Source: CAZKCI01 sp964551475 (GTDB taxonomy: Bacteria; Auribacterota; Erginobacteria; Erginobacterales; CAZKCI01). From it: a stretch of DNA of 64,000 bases. This document shows, in pieces, positions 31,439 through 39,448 of this stretch. Made by a program: the position numbers and the translations under genes. The notes under the pieces were generated by a model. The model was given only the letters and a program-made list of their open reading frames with translations, was not told the DNA's origin and did not search any database. Numbering within the stretch: the stretch's first letter is position 1; every line of letters starts with the position of its first letter. Location: contig CAZKCI010000023.1 of assembly GCA_964551475.1 (NCBI GenBank), positions 28,870 to 92,869 on the forward strand, in the 5' to 3' direction.

Positions 31439-32380
31439 TCATAGGTTATCGTGGATCGAGTGTTTGAGGAAGGTATAGGCCCGGATCAGCTCCGCGATCC
31501 CCCAGTCCAGGTCGTGGCGGGTCCGAAAGCCGGCCTTCTCGATCTTCTCGTTGGAGACGATGTAGTTCCTCTGGTCGGGGTCCTTGCCCACCTCGGAGGT
31601 GATGATCACGAGCCGGGGGAGATGGCGCTTGATCGTCTGGCAGAGCTCGAGCTTGGAGAGGTTGGCCGAGGAAAGGCCGACGTTGTAGACCTCGTCCTTC
31701 ATCCGGGAGAAATTCTCCAGGCCGAAGGCGAAGGCGCGGGCGATGTCCCGGACATGGATATAGTTCCGCTTGAAGTGGGCCTCGAAGAGAACGATCACCC
31801 GATCGACGAAGGCCCGGTAGGTGAAGTCGTTGACCAGGAGGTCGATCCGCATCCGGGGGGAAACCCCGAAGGCGGTGGCCAGGCGGAAGGCGATGGCGTT
31901 GCCGCTCCCCATCAGCACCCTCTCCGCCTCCACCTTCTGGCGGCCGTAGGAGGAGATCGGGCGGAGCGGAGACTCTTCGGTGCAGAAGGCCCCGGCCTCG
32001 CCCACTCCGTAGCCGGAGTTGGTCACCGGGAAGAGGACGCGCTGGGCGCGGGAGCGCAGCCGGTCGATCAGCTTCACCCCCCCCACGTTGATCGACCGCG
32101 CCTCCTGGGGATGGCGGTCGCAGGCGGGGGCGCCGACCACGGCGGCGAGCGGGATGATCACGTCGGCTTCCTTGATGAGGGGCCGGACCACGGAGGGCTC
32201 CCGGACGTCTCCCCGGACGATGCGCAGCGTCTGGTGATGGCAGAGGTGCAGGAGGGAGGTCTGGCGGTAGCGGAAATCGTCGAGAACGGTGACCGAATAT
32301 CCGTTGTCCAGAAAATGCCCGGCCATCACCGAACCGACGTATCCCGCCCCGCCGGTAATTAATATTTTGCATGATTTCAT
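31439..32380 (-). CDS. NAD-dependent epimerase/dehydratase
   Basis: A 313-residue extended SDR: KILITGGAGYVGSVM, VTVLDDFRYRQTS, GDVREPSVV, IPLAAVVGAPACDRHP, catalytic TNSGYG and YGRQK, a RLATAFGVSPRMRIDLLVNDF substrate loop and NYIHVRDIARAF. The APACDRHPQEA and RMRIDLLVN segments are typical of epimerases of surface-sugar clusters whose exact substrate is unknown. ATG 32378-32380 has GGAGA six nt upstream on the minus strand and was chosen over the longer frame. It is one of five SDR genes in a row here. Confidence 0.83.
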   Translation of the reverse strand: MKSCKILITGGAGYVGSVMAGHFLDNGYSVTVLDDFRYRQTSLLHLCHHQTLRIVRGDVREPSVVRPLIKEADVIIPLAAVVGAPACDRHPQEARSINVGGVKLIDRLRSRAQRVLFPVTNSGYGVGEAGAFCTEESPLRPISSYGRQKVEAERVLMGSGNAIAFRLATAFGVSPRMRIDLLVNDFTYRAFVDRVIVLFEAHFKRNYIHVRDIARAFAFGLENFSRMKDEVYNVGLSSANLSKLELCQTIKRHLPRLVIITSEVGKDPDQRNYIVSNEKIEKAGFRTRHDLDWGIAELIRAYTFLKHSIHDNL

Positions 32381-32405
32381 GGTTTTCTCCGCGCGGTAAT
32401 GCAAA

Positions 32406-32546
32406 CGGGCGAGCGAGTATATGGGTTAGGGTTATGAAGTGGGTTTGGCAGATGGGTCAGGTTAATGGTGTTGGCCTCGGCGAGCCGCACCATCAACTTC
32501 TCCCATGTACCAAACCAACTTCTTGACCCTTACCCATCGACCCAAA
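32406..32546. repeat. ATGGGTTAGGGTT hairpin repeat (long copy)
   Basis: One arm reads ATGGGTTAGGG, TTATGAAGTGGGTTTGG, CAGATGGGTCAGG; the other reads AACTTCT, CCCATGTACCAAACC, AACTTCTTGACCCTTACCCATCGACC. The centre is GC-rich. A second long copy lies at 37016-37157 and short ones at 16598 and 62888. Confidence 0.75.
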
Positions 32547-32570
32547 CAGTGTTCCAGGGAAAGATAGCCG

Positions 32571-33509
32571 TTATCTCAGAATAGCGTTTGCTGTTTCCCC
32601 GACCAGATGGTCCCTGAGGATCTTCAGCCCTTCCGAGAGCTTCACCCGGGGAGCGAAGCCGTAGAGCTTCTTCATCGCCGTGGGGCGGGGACGGAAGGAG
32701 ATGTATTCCGGCACCTTCCCCACGCAGCGGATCCGCGCCTTGACCCCGAACGTCCGCGCCGCCTCTTCCACCAGGGCGCGCAGCGTGTAGGGCCGGCCGA
32801 CACAGAGATCCACGGTGATATACCTTCCCCGGGACGCGAGCATCATTTTCACCGCCTCCACCGTGTCGGAAACGAACATGGCGTCGATCAGGTTCTTCCC
32901 GTCGCCCCGGATGACGAACTCCCGCTCCTTCTCCAGGGCGAAGGTCCGGACCAGCTTGGTGTAGATCTTCCGGGGCGGCTCCTGCGGGCCGTAGGCGCCG
33001 AAGAAACGGACAATCACATAATCCCGAACCGATCCCTGTTTCTGGAAGAACTTGACGTAGCCTTCGGAGGCGAGCTTGGCGATGGCATAGGGGAGTCTCG
33101 GATCGAGACGGCTCGAGGGCGAGACCAGACCGGAGAGGCCGTCGTAGACCGCCCCCGAAGAGAAGTAGATCAGGCGGCCGATTCGAAAATGCGAGAGAAA
33201 CCGGATCAGGGCCAAGGGCCCGTCGGACAGGTCCCTCCCCGGATTCTCGACCGAAAAGGCGGGATCCCCGTTCCCGGCGAGATAGACCGCGGCATCCGCC
33301 TTCCCGTCCCAGCGGCGGGCGAGTCGGGAGAGCGCCGCGCTGTCCTGGAGATCGCAGGACACGGCGTCCACGCCCGAAAGCCCCCGCTCCCGGACGAAAG
33401 CAGCCGCTGCCGGCGTCCGGTCGAGAGCCAGGACCTGGTGACGTTCCGCCAGAGAAAGCAGGAGGTTCTTGCCGATGAATCCCCCCGCGCCGGCGATAAT
33501 GATCTTCAT
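32571..33509 (-). CDS. NAD-dependent epimerase/dehydratase
   Basis: A 312-residue extended SDR: MKIIIAGAGGFIGKNL, DLQDSAALSRL, VYLAGNGDPAF, catalytic YFSSGAVYDG and YAIAK, VRFFGAYGPQEPPRKIYTKLV, DAMFVSDTVEA. It has the normal catalytic Ser-Tyr-Lys set. ATG 33507-33509 lies directly before the first beta strand; the longer frame upstream is repeat DNA. The substrate is unknown. It sits between two other SDR genes on the same strand, with repeat-filled gaps on both sides. Confidence 0.83.
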   Translation of the reverse strand: MKIIIAGAGGFIGKNLLLSLAERHQVLALDRTPAAAAFVRERGLSGVDAVSCDLQDSAALSRLARRWDGKADAAVYLAGNGDPAFSVENPGRDLSDGPLALIRFLSHFRIGRLIYFSSGAVYDGLSGLVSPSSRLDPRLPYAIAKLASEGYVKFFQKQGSVRDYVIVRFFGAYGPQEPPRKIYTKLVRTFALEKEREFVIRGDGKNLIDAMFVSDTVEAVKMMLASRGRYITVDLCVGRPYTLRALVEEAARTFGVKARIRCVGKVPEYISFRPRPTAMKKLYGFAPRVKLSEGLKILRDHLVGETANAILR

Positions 33510-33517
33510 GGGAACAA

Positions 33518-33640
33518 ACTCCAAAATACAAACCACAAATTCCAAACAAAATTCAAATCACAACTTACCATCACCGATGAGCCGGTTTGTTTGTGATTTG
33601 GCTTTGTAATTTGTTTGGAATTTGTTCTTTGTGGGTTGTT
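33518..33640. repeat. AAATTCCAAACAAA / TTTGTTTGGAATTT hairpin repeat
   Basis: AAAATACAAACCACAAATTCCAAACAAAATTCAAATCACAA on the left is mirrored by TTGTGATTTGGCTTTGTAATTTGTTTGGAATTTG on the right, in short units. The AT-rich gap is clearly different in composition from the flanking genes. No gene is seen. Confidence 0.65.
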
Positions 33641-33642
33641 AT

Positions 33643-34599
33643 TTATTCTTTCCAGTACTCTCGGTACCACGCAATCGTCTTTTCGAGCCCTTCCGAGAGA
33701 GGGACCCGCGGAACGAAGCCGAGGAGACGGCGGGCTTTCTCAATGGAGGGGATCCGGAGTTCCACGTCGGCGGCCAGGGCGTCCTTGAAAACCAATTTCG
33801 AGGAGGACCCCGAGATGCCGATGATCTTCTCGGCCAGGTCGCGGATGGTCACGGCGGCAGCATGGTTCCCGAGGTTGAAGACCTCGCCCACCGCCTTGGG
33901 TTTTTCCAGGCAGGCGAGCACGCCGCGGACGAAGTCGTCGATATAGCACCAGGCCCGGATCTGCGCCCCGTCTCCGTGGATAAAGAGGGGCTCGTTCTTG
34001 AGCGCCGCCAGCGTGAACTTCTGGATCGCCCCCTCCCCCACCTGGTAGGGGCCATAGATGTTGAAGGGGCGAACGGTGACCGCGGGCAGGCCGTACTCCT
34101 GGTGGTAGCAGTGGGTCATGTGCTCGGCGGCGAGCTTGGAGACGGCATAGACCCACCGCAGAACGCCTACCCGGCCGTGCGTGGTGGGGGCGGCCTCGTC
34201 CGCCTTGTAGACGAAAGAGCCGTAGACCTCGCTGGTGGAAAAGTCTACGAAGCGCTCGACCTTCTCCTTCACCGCCGCGACCAGGACGTTCTGGGTTCCG
34301 GTCATGTTCACGGCCATGGTCACGGTCGGGCGCTTGATCACGGTGTCGATCCCGGCGATGGCGGCGAGGTGGACGACCAGGTCGCACCCCTTGATCGCTT
34401 TCCTTACCCCTTGGGGGTCGAGGACGTCCCCCTTGATGAACTTGATGTGGGGATGACGGGGGAGATCGGTCAGGTGGATGGCGTCCCGGTGCTGGTTGTC
34501 GTAGACGACCAGACGGTTCAAATCCGCCAGCGCCCGGCAGAGGTGGGTCCCGATGAACCCCCCTCCCCCGGTGAGCAGTATCTTCTTGTTCTTGATCAT
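33643..34599 (-). CDS. NAD-dependent epimerase/dehydratase (UDP-glucose-4-epimerase-like)
   Basis: A 318-residue extended SDR: KKILLTGGGGFIGTHL, VVYDNQHRDAIHL, FIKGDVLDPQGV, VVHLAAIAGIDTVI, catalytic DFSTSEVYGSF and YAVSKLAAEH, VRPFNIYGPYQVGEGAI, CYIDDFVRGV. It is close in pattern to UDP-glucose 4-epimerases and dTDP-glucose 4,6-dehydratases; the STSEVYG form is often seen in dehydratases. ATG 34597-34599 was chosen; the ribosome site AAAGGA lies inside a small hairpin (34600-34620). Confidence 0.83.
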   Translation of the reverse strand: MIKNKKILLTGGGGFIGTHLCRALADLNRLVVYDNQHRDAIHLTDLPRHPHIKFIKGDVLDPQGVRKAIKGCDLVVHLAAIAGIDTVIKRPTVTMAVNMTGTQNVLVAAVKEKVERFVDFSTSEVYGSFVYKADEAAPTTHGRVGVLRWVYAVSKLAAEHMTHCYHQEYGLPAVTVRPFNIYGPYQVGEGAIQKFTLAALKNEPLFIHGDGAQIRAWCYIDDFVRGVLACLEKPKAVGEVFNLGNHAAAVTIRDLAEKIIGISGSSSKLVFKDALAADVELRIPSIEKARRLLGFVPRVPLSEGLEKTIAWYREYWKE

Positions 34600-34620
34600 A
34601 AAAATCCTTTCAGGATTTTT
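34600..34620 (-). promoter_or_regulatory. Hairpin covering the ribosome-binding site
   Basis: On the minus strand AAAAATCC-TGAAA-GGATTTTT stands directly before the ATG. The likely Shine-Dalgarno bases (AAAGGA) lie in the loop and 3' arm of an 8-bp stem, so folding could limit ribosome access. Confidence 0.45.
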
Positions 34621-34681
34621 TGGTTTGGAGGCGGATATGATACCAAAAGGCGCAGGATTCCTGTTAATCAAATCACGTCAG

Positions 34682-34790
34682 GGACAAGGAGATTAGAGAT
34701 TACCGATTACTGTTCACCGATCGCCGCTCCTTGATCTGAAATCTGAGATTTTAGATACTGATAACTGATCGCTGATTACTGATCACTGTT
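34682..34790. repeat. Heptanucleotide ACTGATY degenerate repeat
   Basis: Units such as ACTGATA, ACTGATC, GCTGATT, ACTGATC follow each other at 34757-34790. A more degenerate half (GATTACCGATTACTGTTCACCGATC) lies at 34692-34720. The same family is at 43107-43165 and 45369-45400. Confidence 0.65.
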
Positions 34791-37011
34791 TTTCTACGGG
34801 GGCGAGGCGGAGGTTGGTGATCACCGGATAGGCCTTGTTCCGGGGGATCCCCCCGCGCGAGTAGAACATCGTCTCGCCGAAGGTCTTGTCGGTCCAGGGG
34901 CCGCGCTCGTAGTAGATCCAGTTCCCGATCGGCCAGGAGGCGCCGACGAAATAGCGCCCCCGGGGGGCGGCGAAGGTCCAGGAAGACCAGTCGCCGGGAT
35001 TCTTCACGGCGAAGAGGGGCGACTCGGCGACTTTCCCGTCGGGCACGCCATCCCCGTCCGCATCGGCGAAGACGGCGAGCCGGATACTTCCCTCGTCGCC
35101 CTCCCGGGCGTGGGCCATCTCCAGTTTCAGCTCTGTCCCCTCCGGCCATCCGTTCGCCACCTCCCAGACGCCGACGTCGAAGTAGCCGGCATGCTCGACG
35201 GAGTCGGTGAGCAGGTCGCCGGAAAAAGCAGGAGAGACGACGGCCGTTTCTTTCCCACCCGTCGCCGGCGAGTCCGCCTTCCCCTTGACCGCCTTGATCT
35301 CGACCAGCCAGGACTCGAAATGCTGCGGCTCCATTCTCTCGTCCCAGACCACGGGGGCGTTGGCCCGGCGGGGGAGGCGCTTCCCCGCCCAGTCGACGAT
35401 GTCGTCGGCGAGCAGGGGAATGATGTCCGCGTGCTCCTTATGGATGATCTCGACGTCGTAGAGGCGGCCCATATAGCGCTTTTCCGTCTCCAGGTTGGTG
35501 TGCCATCCGTGGAGCATGACCAGGTCCCCCACCTTGAGATTCCCCCGGGTGGAGTTGGTGTAGCCGCGCAAGGGGCGGGGCTTGGCGAAGAAGCCCGCTT
35601 TCAGCGTCTCGTCCGTGTAGAGAGACCTTCCGGGAAAACGGTCGCGGACATAGAGGGAAAGGCGGGAGATGTCGGCGAAGGAATCTCTCTGGTAGACCAG
35701 GACCAAACCCGTGAAGACCGAGGAGGCGAGAAGGCAGAGGACGAGCGAAGCTATGCCCAGCCAACGGATCTTCCGGGTGGCATAGATAGCGTCGATGCCG
35801 ACGCCTCCCAGGATCAGGCCCGCCGGGACAAGCTCGTACTGATAGCGGGGCGTCCACCACTTGTTGACCACCAGGACGAAGGTGATGGCGGCGAAGAAAT
35901 AGAGATAGAGAAGGGCGTAGGAGAGAGCGGCGGAAGATTTCCGGGCGCGGACGATCAGGACGAGGAGACCGGCGAGAGCGAGGAGCGCCACCGGGTAGGT
36001 GAGTATCCAGGGATAGGAGTAGAGGTAGTGGACGAGCCAGTCCATCCCCCGGGTCTGGATCGACTGCCAGGAGACCTTCATCCCCTCCCCATACCAGTTG
36101 CTCTTGGCCAGGTATTTCTGCCAGACGTGGAGAAAGACGAAGGCGGAGAAGGAGACGACCATGAGGAGGAGGACGAGGGGCCTCATCCACCAGCGGGGAG
36201 AAATGTTTTTCCGGGGAAAGAGGTAGAAGAGACCGAGGAGAGCCCCCATCAAAGCTAGGGCGGCGAGCCCATATTGACGCAGGAGGATCGGGCCGGGGAT
36301 TTTGACGGGGAAAACAGCGAGGACCTGATCGATCACCGGCTGGAGCATTTCCTTCAGGCCGGGGAGATAGAAGAAGGCGACGGCCAGCAGGGCGAGGGCA
36401 AGGGGGAAAACGATCAGCGCGGTCTTGACCTTCCTCTCCCGGAAGAGCGCGGCGATGAGGAAAACGGCGGCGGCGGCGGCGGCGGGCGGGACCAGGACGA
36501 GTCCGGTGGGATAGGTGAGCGCGGCGAGCCCCCCGGAGAATATCCCCAGGGCGAGGAAAAGGCTGTTGCCGGTCGGCAAGCACTTGAGAATACCGTAGAA
36601 GCAGAGGAGAACGAAAAGCGCGTACTGGGCGTGGGGAAAGATCCTCAGCGACCAGCGGAAGACCAGGGGGGAGACGGTGTAGAGGGCGGCGGAGAAGATC
36701 GCGGCTCTTTTTCCCGAGACAATCCGGGCGATCCCCATCAGGGGGAGGACGGAGAGAGCCCCGGCAAGGATCGAGACGAGCCTTCCCGAGACCAGGGAAT
36801 CTCCGACCAGGCGGTTGAGCAGGCGCAGGAAAAAGGGATAGCCGGGGAGGATGAACGTCCCCTGTATCCGCTCCAGCGCCGTCATGTAGTAGACCGAGTC
36901 GGTATAGACGGCGGGATGCCAGAAGAGGAAGGCGAGGCGCAAGACAAGGTTCAGAAGAAAGAACCCCGTTAGCCACTTCCAGATCTTCCCCACATTATCG
37001 AGATTATTCAC
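34783..37011 (-). CDS. GT-C membrane glycosyltransferase with novel C-terminal domain
   Basis: A 742-residue protein. The N-terminal 460 residues are a polytopic GT-C fold; the first periplasmic loop has YTDSVYYMTALERIQG (Asp39 as catalytic candidate) and ILPGYPFFLRLLNRLVG. A NKWWTPRYQYELVPAGLILGG segment stands where related enzymes have a late RY motif. Residues 610-742 are the shared novel domain: GVWEV, LKLEMAHA, IRLAVFADADGDGVPD, KNPGDWSSWTF, YFVGASWP, ETMFYSRGG, VITNLRL. It begins at GTG 37009-37011. The final codons run into the ACTGATY repeat. The function is probably transfer of a lipid-linked sugar to a surface polymer, with the domain exposed to the periplasm. Confidence 0.8.
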   Translation of the reverse strand: MNNLDNVGKIWKWLTGFFLLNLVLRLAFLFWHPAVYTDSVYYMTALERIQGTFILPGYPFFLRLLNRLVGDSLVSGRLVSILAGALSVLPLMGIARIVSGKRAAIFSAALYTVSPLVFRWSLRIFPHAQYALFVLLCFYGILKCLPTGNSLFLALGIFSGGLAALTYPTGLVLVPPAAAAAAVFLIAALFRERKVKTALIVFPLALALLAVAFFYLPGLKEMLQPVIDQVLAVFPVKIPGPILLRQYGLAALALMGALLGLFYLFPRKNISPRWWMRPLVLLLMVVSFSAFVFLHVWQKYLAKSNWYGEGMKVSWQSIQTRGMDWLVHYLYSYPWILTYPVALLALAGLLVLIVRARKSSAALSYALLYLYFFAAITFVLVVNKWWTPRYQYELVPAGLILGGVGIDAIYATRKIRWLGIASLVLCLLASSVFTGLVLVYQRDSFADISRLSLYVRDRFPGRSLYTDETLKAGFFAKPRPLRGYTNSTRGNLKVGDLVMLHGWHTNLETEKRYMGRLYDVEIIHKEHADIIPLLADDIVDWAGKRLPRRANAPVVWDERMEPQHFESWLVEIKAVKGKADSPATGGKETAVVSPAFSGDLLTDSVEHAGYFDVGVWEVANGWPEGTELKLEMAHAREGDEGSIRLAVFADADGDGVPDGKVAESPLFAVKNPGDWSSWTFAAPRGRYFVGASWPIGNWIYYERGPWTDKTFGETMFYSRGGIPRNKAYPVITNLRLAPVEKQ

Positions 37012-37015
37012 GGTA

Positions 37016-37157
37016 GCTAATGAAGGTAGATAGGTTAGGGTTAAGAGGTGGGTCTGGTAAATGGGTTAGGGTTAGGTGGAGCTCGCAGACCGCGAGCCAG
37101 GCTACACCATCAACCTTACCCATTCACCAAACCCACTTCTTTACCCTTACCCATCGA
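37016..37157. repeat. ATAGGTTAGGGTTAAG hairpin repeat (long copy)
   Basis: One arm reads GTAGATAGGTTAGGGTTAAGAGGTGGGTCTGGTAAATGGGTTAGGG; the other reads CCTTACCCATTCACCAAACCCACTTCTTTACCCTTACCCATCGAC. The centre is a GCTCGCAGACCGCGAGC palindrome. It fills the gap between two genes that both carry the novel C-terminal domain. Confidence 0.78.
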
Positions 37158-39218
37158 CTATTGTTTTTCTACCTCGATCGCCATGTTGGTCGAGCGCGGG
37201 CCGGTCGAACCGGCGGGGGCGTCGCCCTGGGAGAAGAACATGGTCGGGGAGAAGTCCTTGGTCTTCCAGCCCGTCCGGTCGAAGTAGATCCGGGCCCCTT
37301 CGTCCCAGGTGTTCCCGACAAAAACCTTCCCCTCCGGGGCGGGGAAGGTCCAGAAGGACCAGTCGCCCGCCTTCTGGGCGATCAGGAAATCGGAGCGGGC
37401 GAGCTCGGCGTCGGGCCGGCCGTCGGAGTTCGCGTCCCCGAAAGCGACCATGGTGAACCCTCCATCCCGGCCGGCCGCCGCGTGCTGGATCTTCAGGAGC
37501 AGGGTGTCGCCGGAAGAGCGCTCCTTCATCACCTCCCAGATCTGGAGGCGATGCCCGGGCGAGGTGCGGAGCTGGACATCCGAAACCGGGGCCTCCCGGG
37601 CCGTGACCTTGGAGGCGCCCGCGCCGGCCAGATCCTGTAGAGCGGACTTGATCTGGAGCTGGACGACCAGGGAGAAGACGGAGACGGCGAGGACTCCGAG
37701 AACGATGTACAGCACGGTTTTCGAAGCGGCGGAACCGGGCCCCTTTCCTTCCGGCGCGCCGTTTCCCTGGGGAAATACGGTGGTCATGATCAGCCCTCCT
37801 ATCAGCCAGACAAGGTAGAGGGGGAAGAGGCTGGCCTGGCCTTCCAGTCCGGCGACCTCCCCCAGGTTGAAGGAATTATAATAATCGGAGACAACGGTGT
37901 TCTTCTGAAATGTCGTCTCCCGGTTGGTGGAAAGACTGCCGTTCATGAATGCCCCCACATAGAGATCGCGATAGGGGTGGGCGGCGTATTCCTCCGGGCG
38001 AACGGCTACGCCGGTGAGGATGAGAAAGATGGAGAGAGCGATGAGGACGGTGGAGAGCCGGGGGAAACGGACGATAAAGAAGAAGGCGAGCAGGCAGAGA
38101 TAAGGGAGGATCTCCATCGCGTGGCGCGGACCCAGCGCCTTGCCCCCATACCAGTAGGGGTAGCTGGTGTTGGTGTAGAAATAGAGGAGACACATCGTCC
38201 AGAGAACGACCAGCAGTCCTCTCCAGCCCTTGGCTTTGGCGAAGTAGTAGATCCCCGGGAAGATGAAGATGAGGAAGGAGGAGAGGTGGAAGAAGCCGCG
38301 GAAGGGCCCGAAAGAGGTCTGGAAGAGGGGCTTGATGATCTGCCCTCCCCAGGGGAGGATTCCGAGGAGGAAACTCCGCTTGTAGGCCGAATGGGCGGCG
38401 GCGCGCTTGTCGAAATAGGCGACATAGAAGGGCTTGGCGAAGACCAGATAGTTGTATCCGAGCAGGATGCCGGCGGGGAAGAGAGCGCCGAGGAGGAACC
38501 AGGCGAAGCGAAACTTTTTCGGCATCCGGAAGAAGCAATAGAGGGTGAGGAAGACAACGATGATGATCGTCGGATATTCGGTGACCACCGCCCATCCCCC
38601 GATCAACCCCGCCCAGAAAACAAAGAGGGAAGCGCGTTCCTTCTCCGGGAAGAGGACTCCGTATTTGAGGAGGAGGTAGAAGGAGATCACGGTCAGGACC
38701 GAGCCGACCATGTGGCCGTAGAGAACGGTGGAGTAGGCGAAAGCGGGTGTTCCCAGGAAGAGGCCCAGCGTGCAGAGAAGGCGGGGATAGACGGAGGAAT
38801 GAAACAATCCCAGGAGTCGGAAGAAAACGACGCCGCCCAGGGAGCAGGGGATCCCGACCACGATCACGGTGGTCAGCCAGCAGGTGAAGAGGTGGTAAAA
38901 ATCTTCGGAGAAGGAGGAGACCAGAACGGGCTTCAGACGCGAGAGGAGAAAATAGGGGACCACGCCGGTGAGGCTCATCCCGGGAGCCTTGTTGGGGTAG
39001 GTCTTGGGCCTTCCGCCGGTCCCGGGGAGAGGATCGACCTGGACGATATCATGGGAACCCGCAAAGGGCTTCAGATTGAGCTGGCGGAGCTCCACGATCG
39101 AACGCATCTGGTCGAGGCGGGAGTTCTGGTTCGCCCCCCCGCCCTGGTAGAAGAAGGCGAAGGAGAAGAGGAGAATCAGGAAAAGGACGATCTCGATCTT
39201 GCGTTCGGAGCATTCCAT
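37158..39218 (-). CDS. Polytopic membrane protein with novel C-terminal domain
   Basis: A 686-residue protein. After the first helix comes a large loop (ANQNSRLDQMRSIVELRQLN ... GRPKTYPNKAPGMSLTGV), then about ten helices with VTEYPTIIIVVFL, GYNYLVFAKPFYVAYF and WYGGKALGPRHAMEILPYL. These resemble GT-C-like proteins of the PMT/mannosyltransferase group, but an early acidic pair is not clear, so the enzyme class is tentative. Residues 557-686 are the shared domain: LQIWEV, LLLKIQHA, FTMVAFGDANSDGRPD, QKAGDWSFWTF, VFVGNTW, TMFFSQG, STNMAI. The domain is anchored after an extra helix near 530. It is transcribed divergently from the GT-C at 39449. Confidence 0.75.
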   Translation of the reverse strand: MECSERKIEIVLFLILLFSFAFFYQGGGANQNSRLDQMRSIVELRQLNLKPFAGSHDIVQVDPLPGTGGRPKTYPNKAPGMSLTGVVPYFLLSRLKPVLVSSFSEDFYHLFTCWLTTVIVVGIPCSLGGVVFFRLLGLFHSSVYPRLLCTLGLFLGTPAFAYSTVLYGHMVGSVLTVISFYLLLKYGVLFPEKERASLFVFWAGLIGGWAVVTEYPTIIIVVFLTLYCFFRMPKKFRFAWFLLGALFPAGILLGYNYLVFAKPFYVAYFDKRAAAHSAYKRSFLLGILPWGGQIIKPLFQTSFGPFRGFFHLSSFLIFIFPGIYYFAKAKGWRGLLVVLWTMCLLYFYTNTSYPYWYGGKALGPRHAMEILPYLCLLAFFFIVRFPRLSTVLIALSIFLILTGVAVRPEEYAAHPYRDLYVGAFMNGSLSTNRETTFQKNTVVSDYYNSFNLGEVAGLEGQASLFPLYLVWLIGGLIMTTVFPQGNGAPEGKGPGSAASKTVLYIVLGVLAVSVFSLVVQLQIKSALQDLAGAGASKVTAREAPVSDVQLRTSPGHRLQIWEVMKERSSGDTLLLKIQHAAAGRDGGFTMVAFGDANSDGRPDAELARSDFLIAQKAGDWSFWTFPAPEGKVFVGNTWDEGARIYFDRTGWKTKDFSPTMFFSQGDAPAGSTGPRSTNMAIEVEKQ

Positions 39219-39259
39219 ATCGCGTGCCGCCTCGGCGAGGAGATGGCTGGGTCGCCCAT

Positions 39260-39317
39260 TGTAGGCCGGTTCTGCGAACCGGCGGCCAGGATGCCCGCTC
39301 CCAGAGCGGGCCTACAG
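39260..39317. repeat. Class B hairpin repeat
   Basis: TGTAGGCC, GGTTCTGCGAACC, centre, GCCCGCTCCCAGAGCGGGC, CTACAG. It lies in the divergent gap between two membrane-protein genes. Confidence 0.8.
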
Positions 39318-39350
39318 AACCCGGCGGACAGATGCCAGGCGCAAATCCGT

Positions 39351-39379
39351 TTGACCATTCAAGCTTTTCAGTATATACA
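39351..39379 (+). promoter_or_regulatory. Putative sigma70 promoter for GT-C/radical SAM operon
   Basis: TTGACC (39351-39356), 17 nt, TATACA (39374-39379). A leader of about 63 nt would precede the ATG at 39449. This AT-richer stretch stands out in the gap. Confidence 0.55.
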
Positions 39380-39448
39380 ATTCAGGGCCGCCGGGGAAGG
39401 TCCACAATAAAACAAGGTTCCCGGTTCAAGGATTACTTCTGCCTTGCC

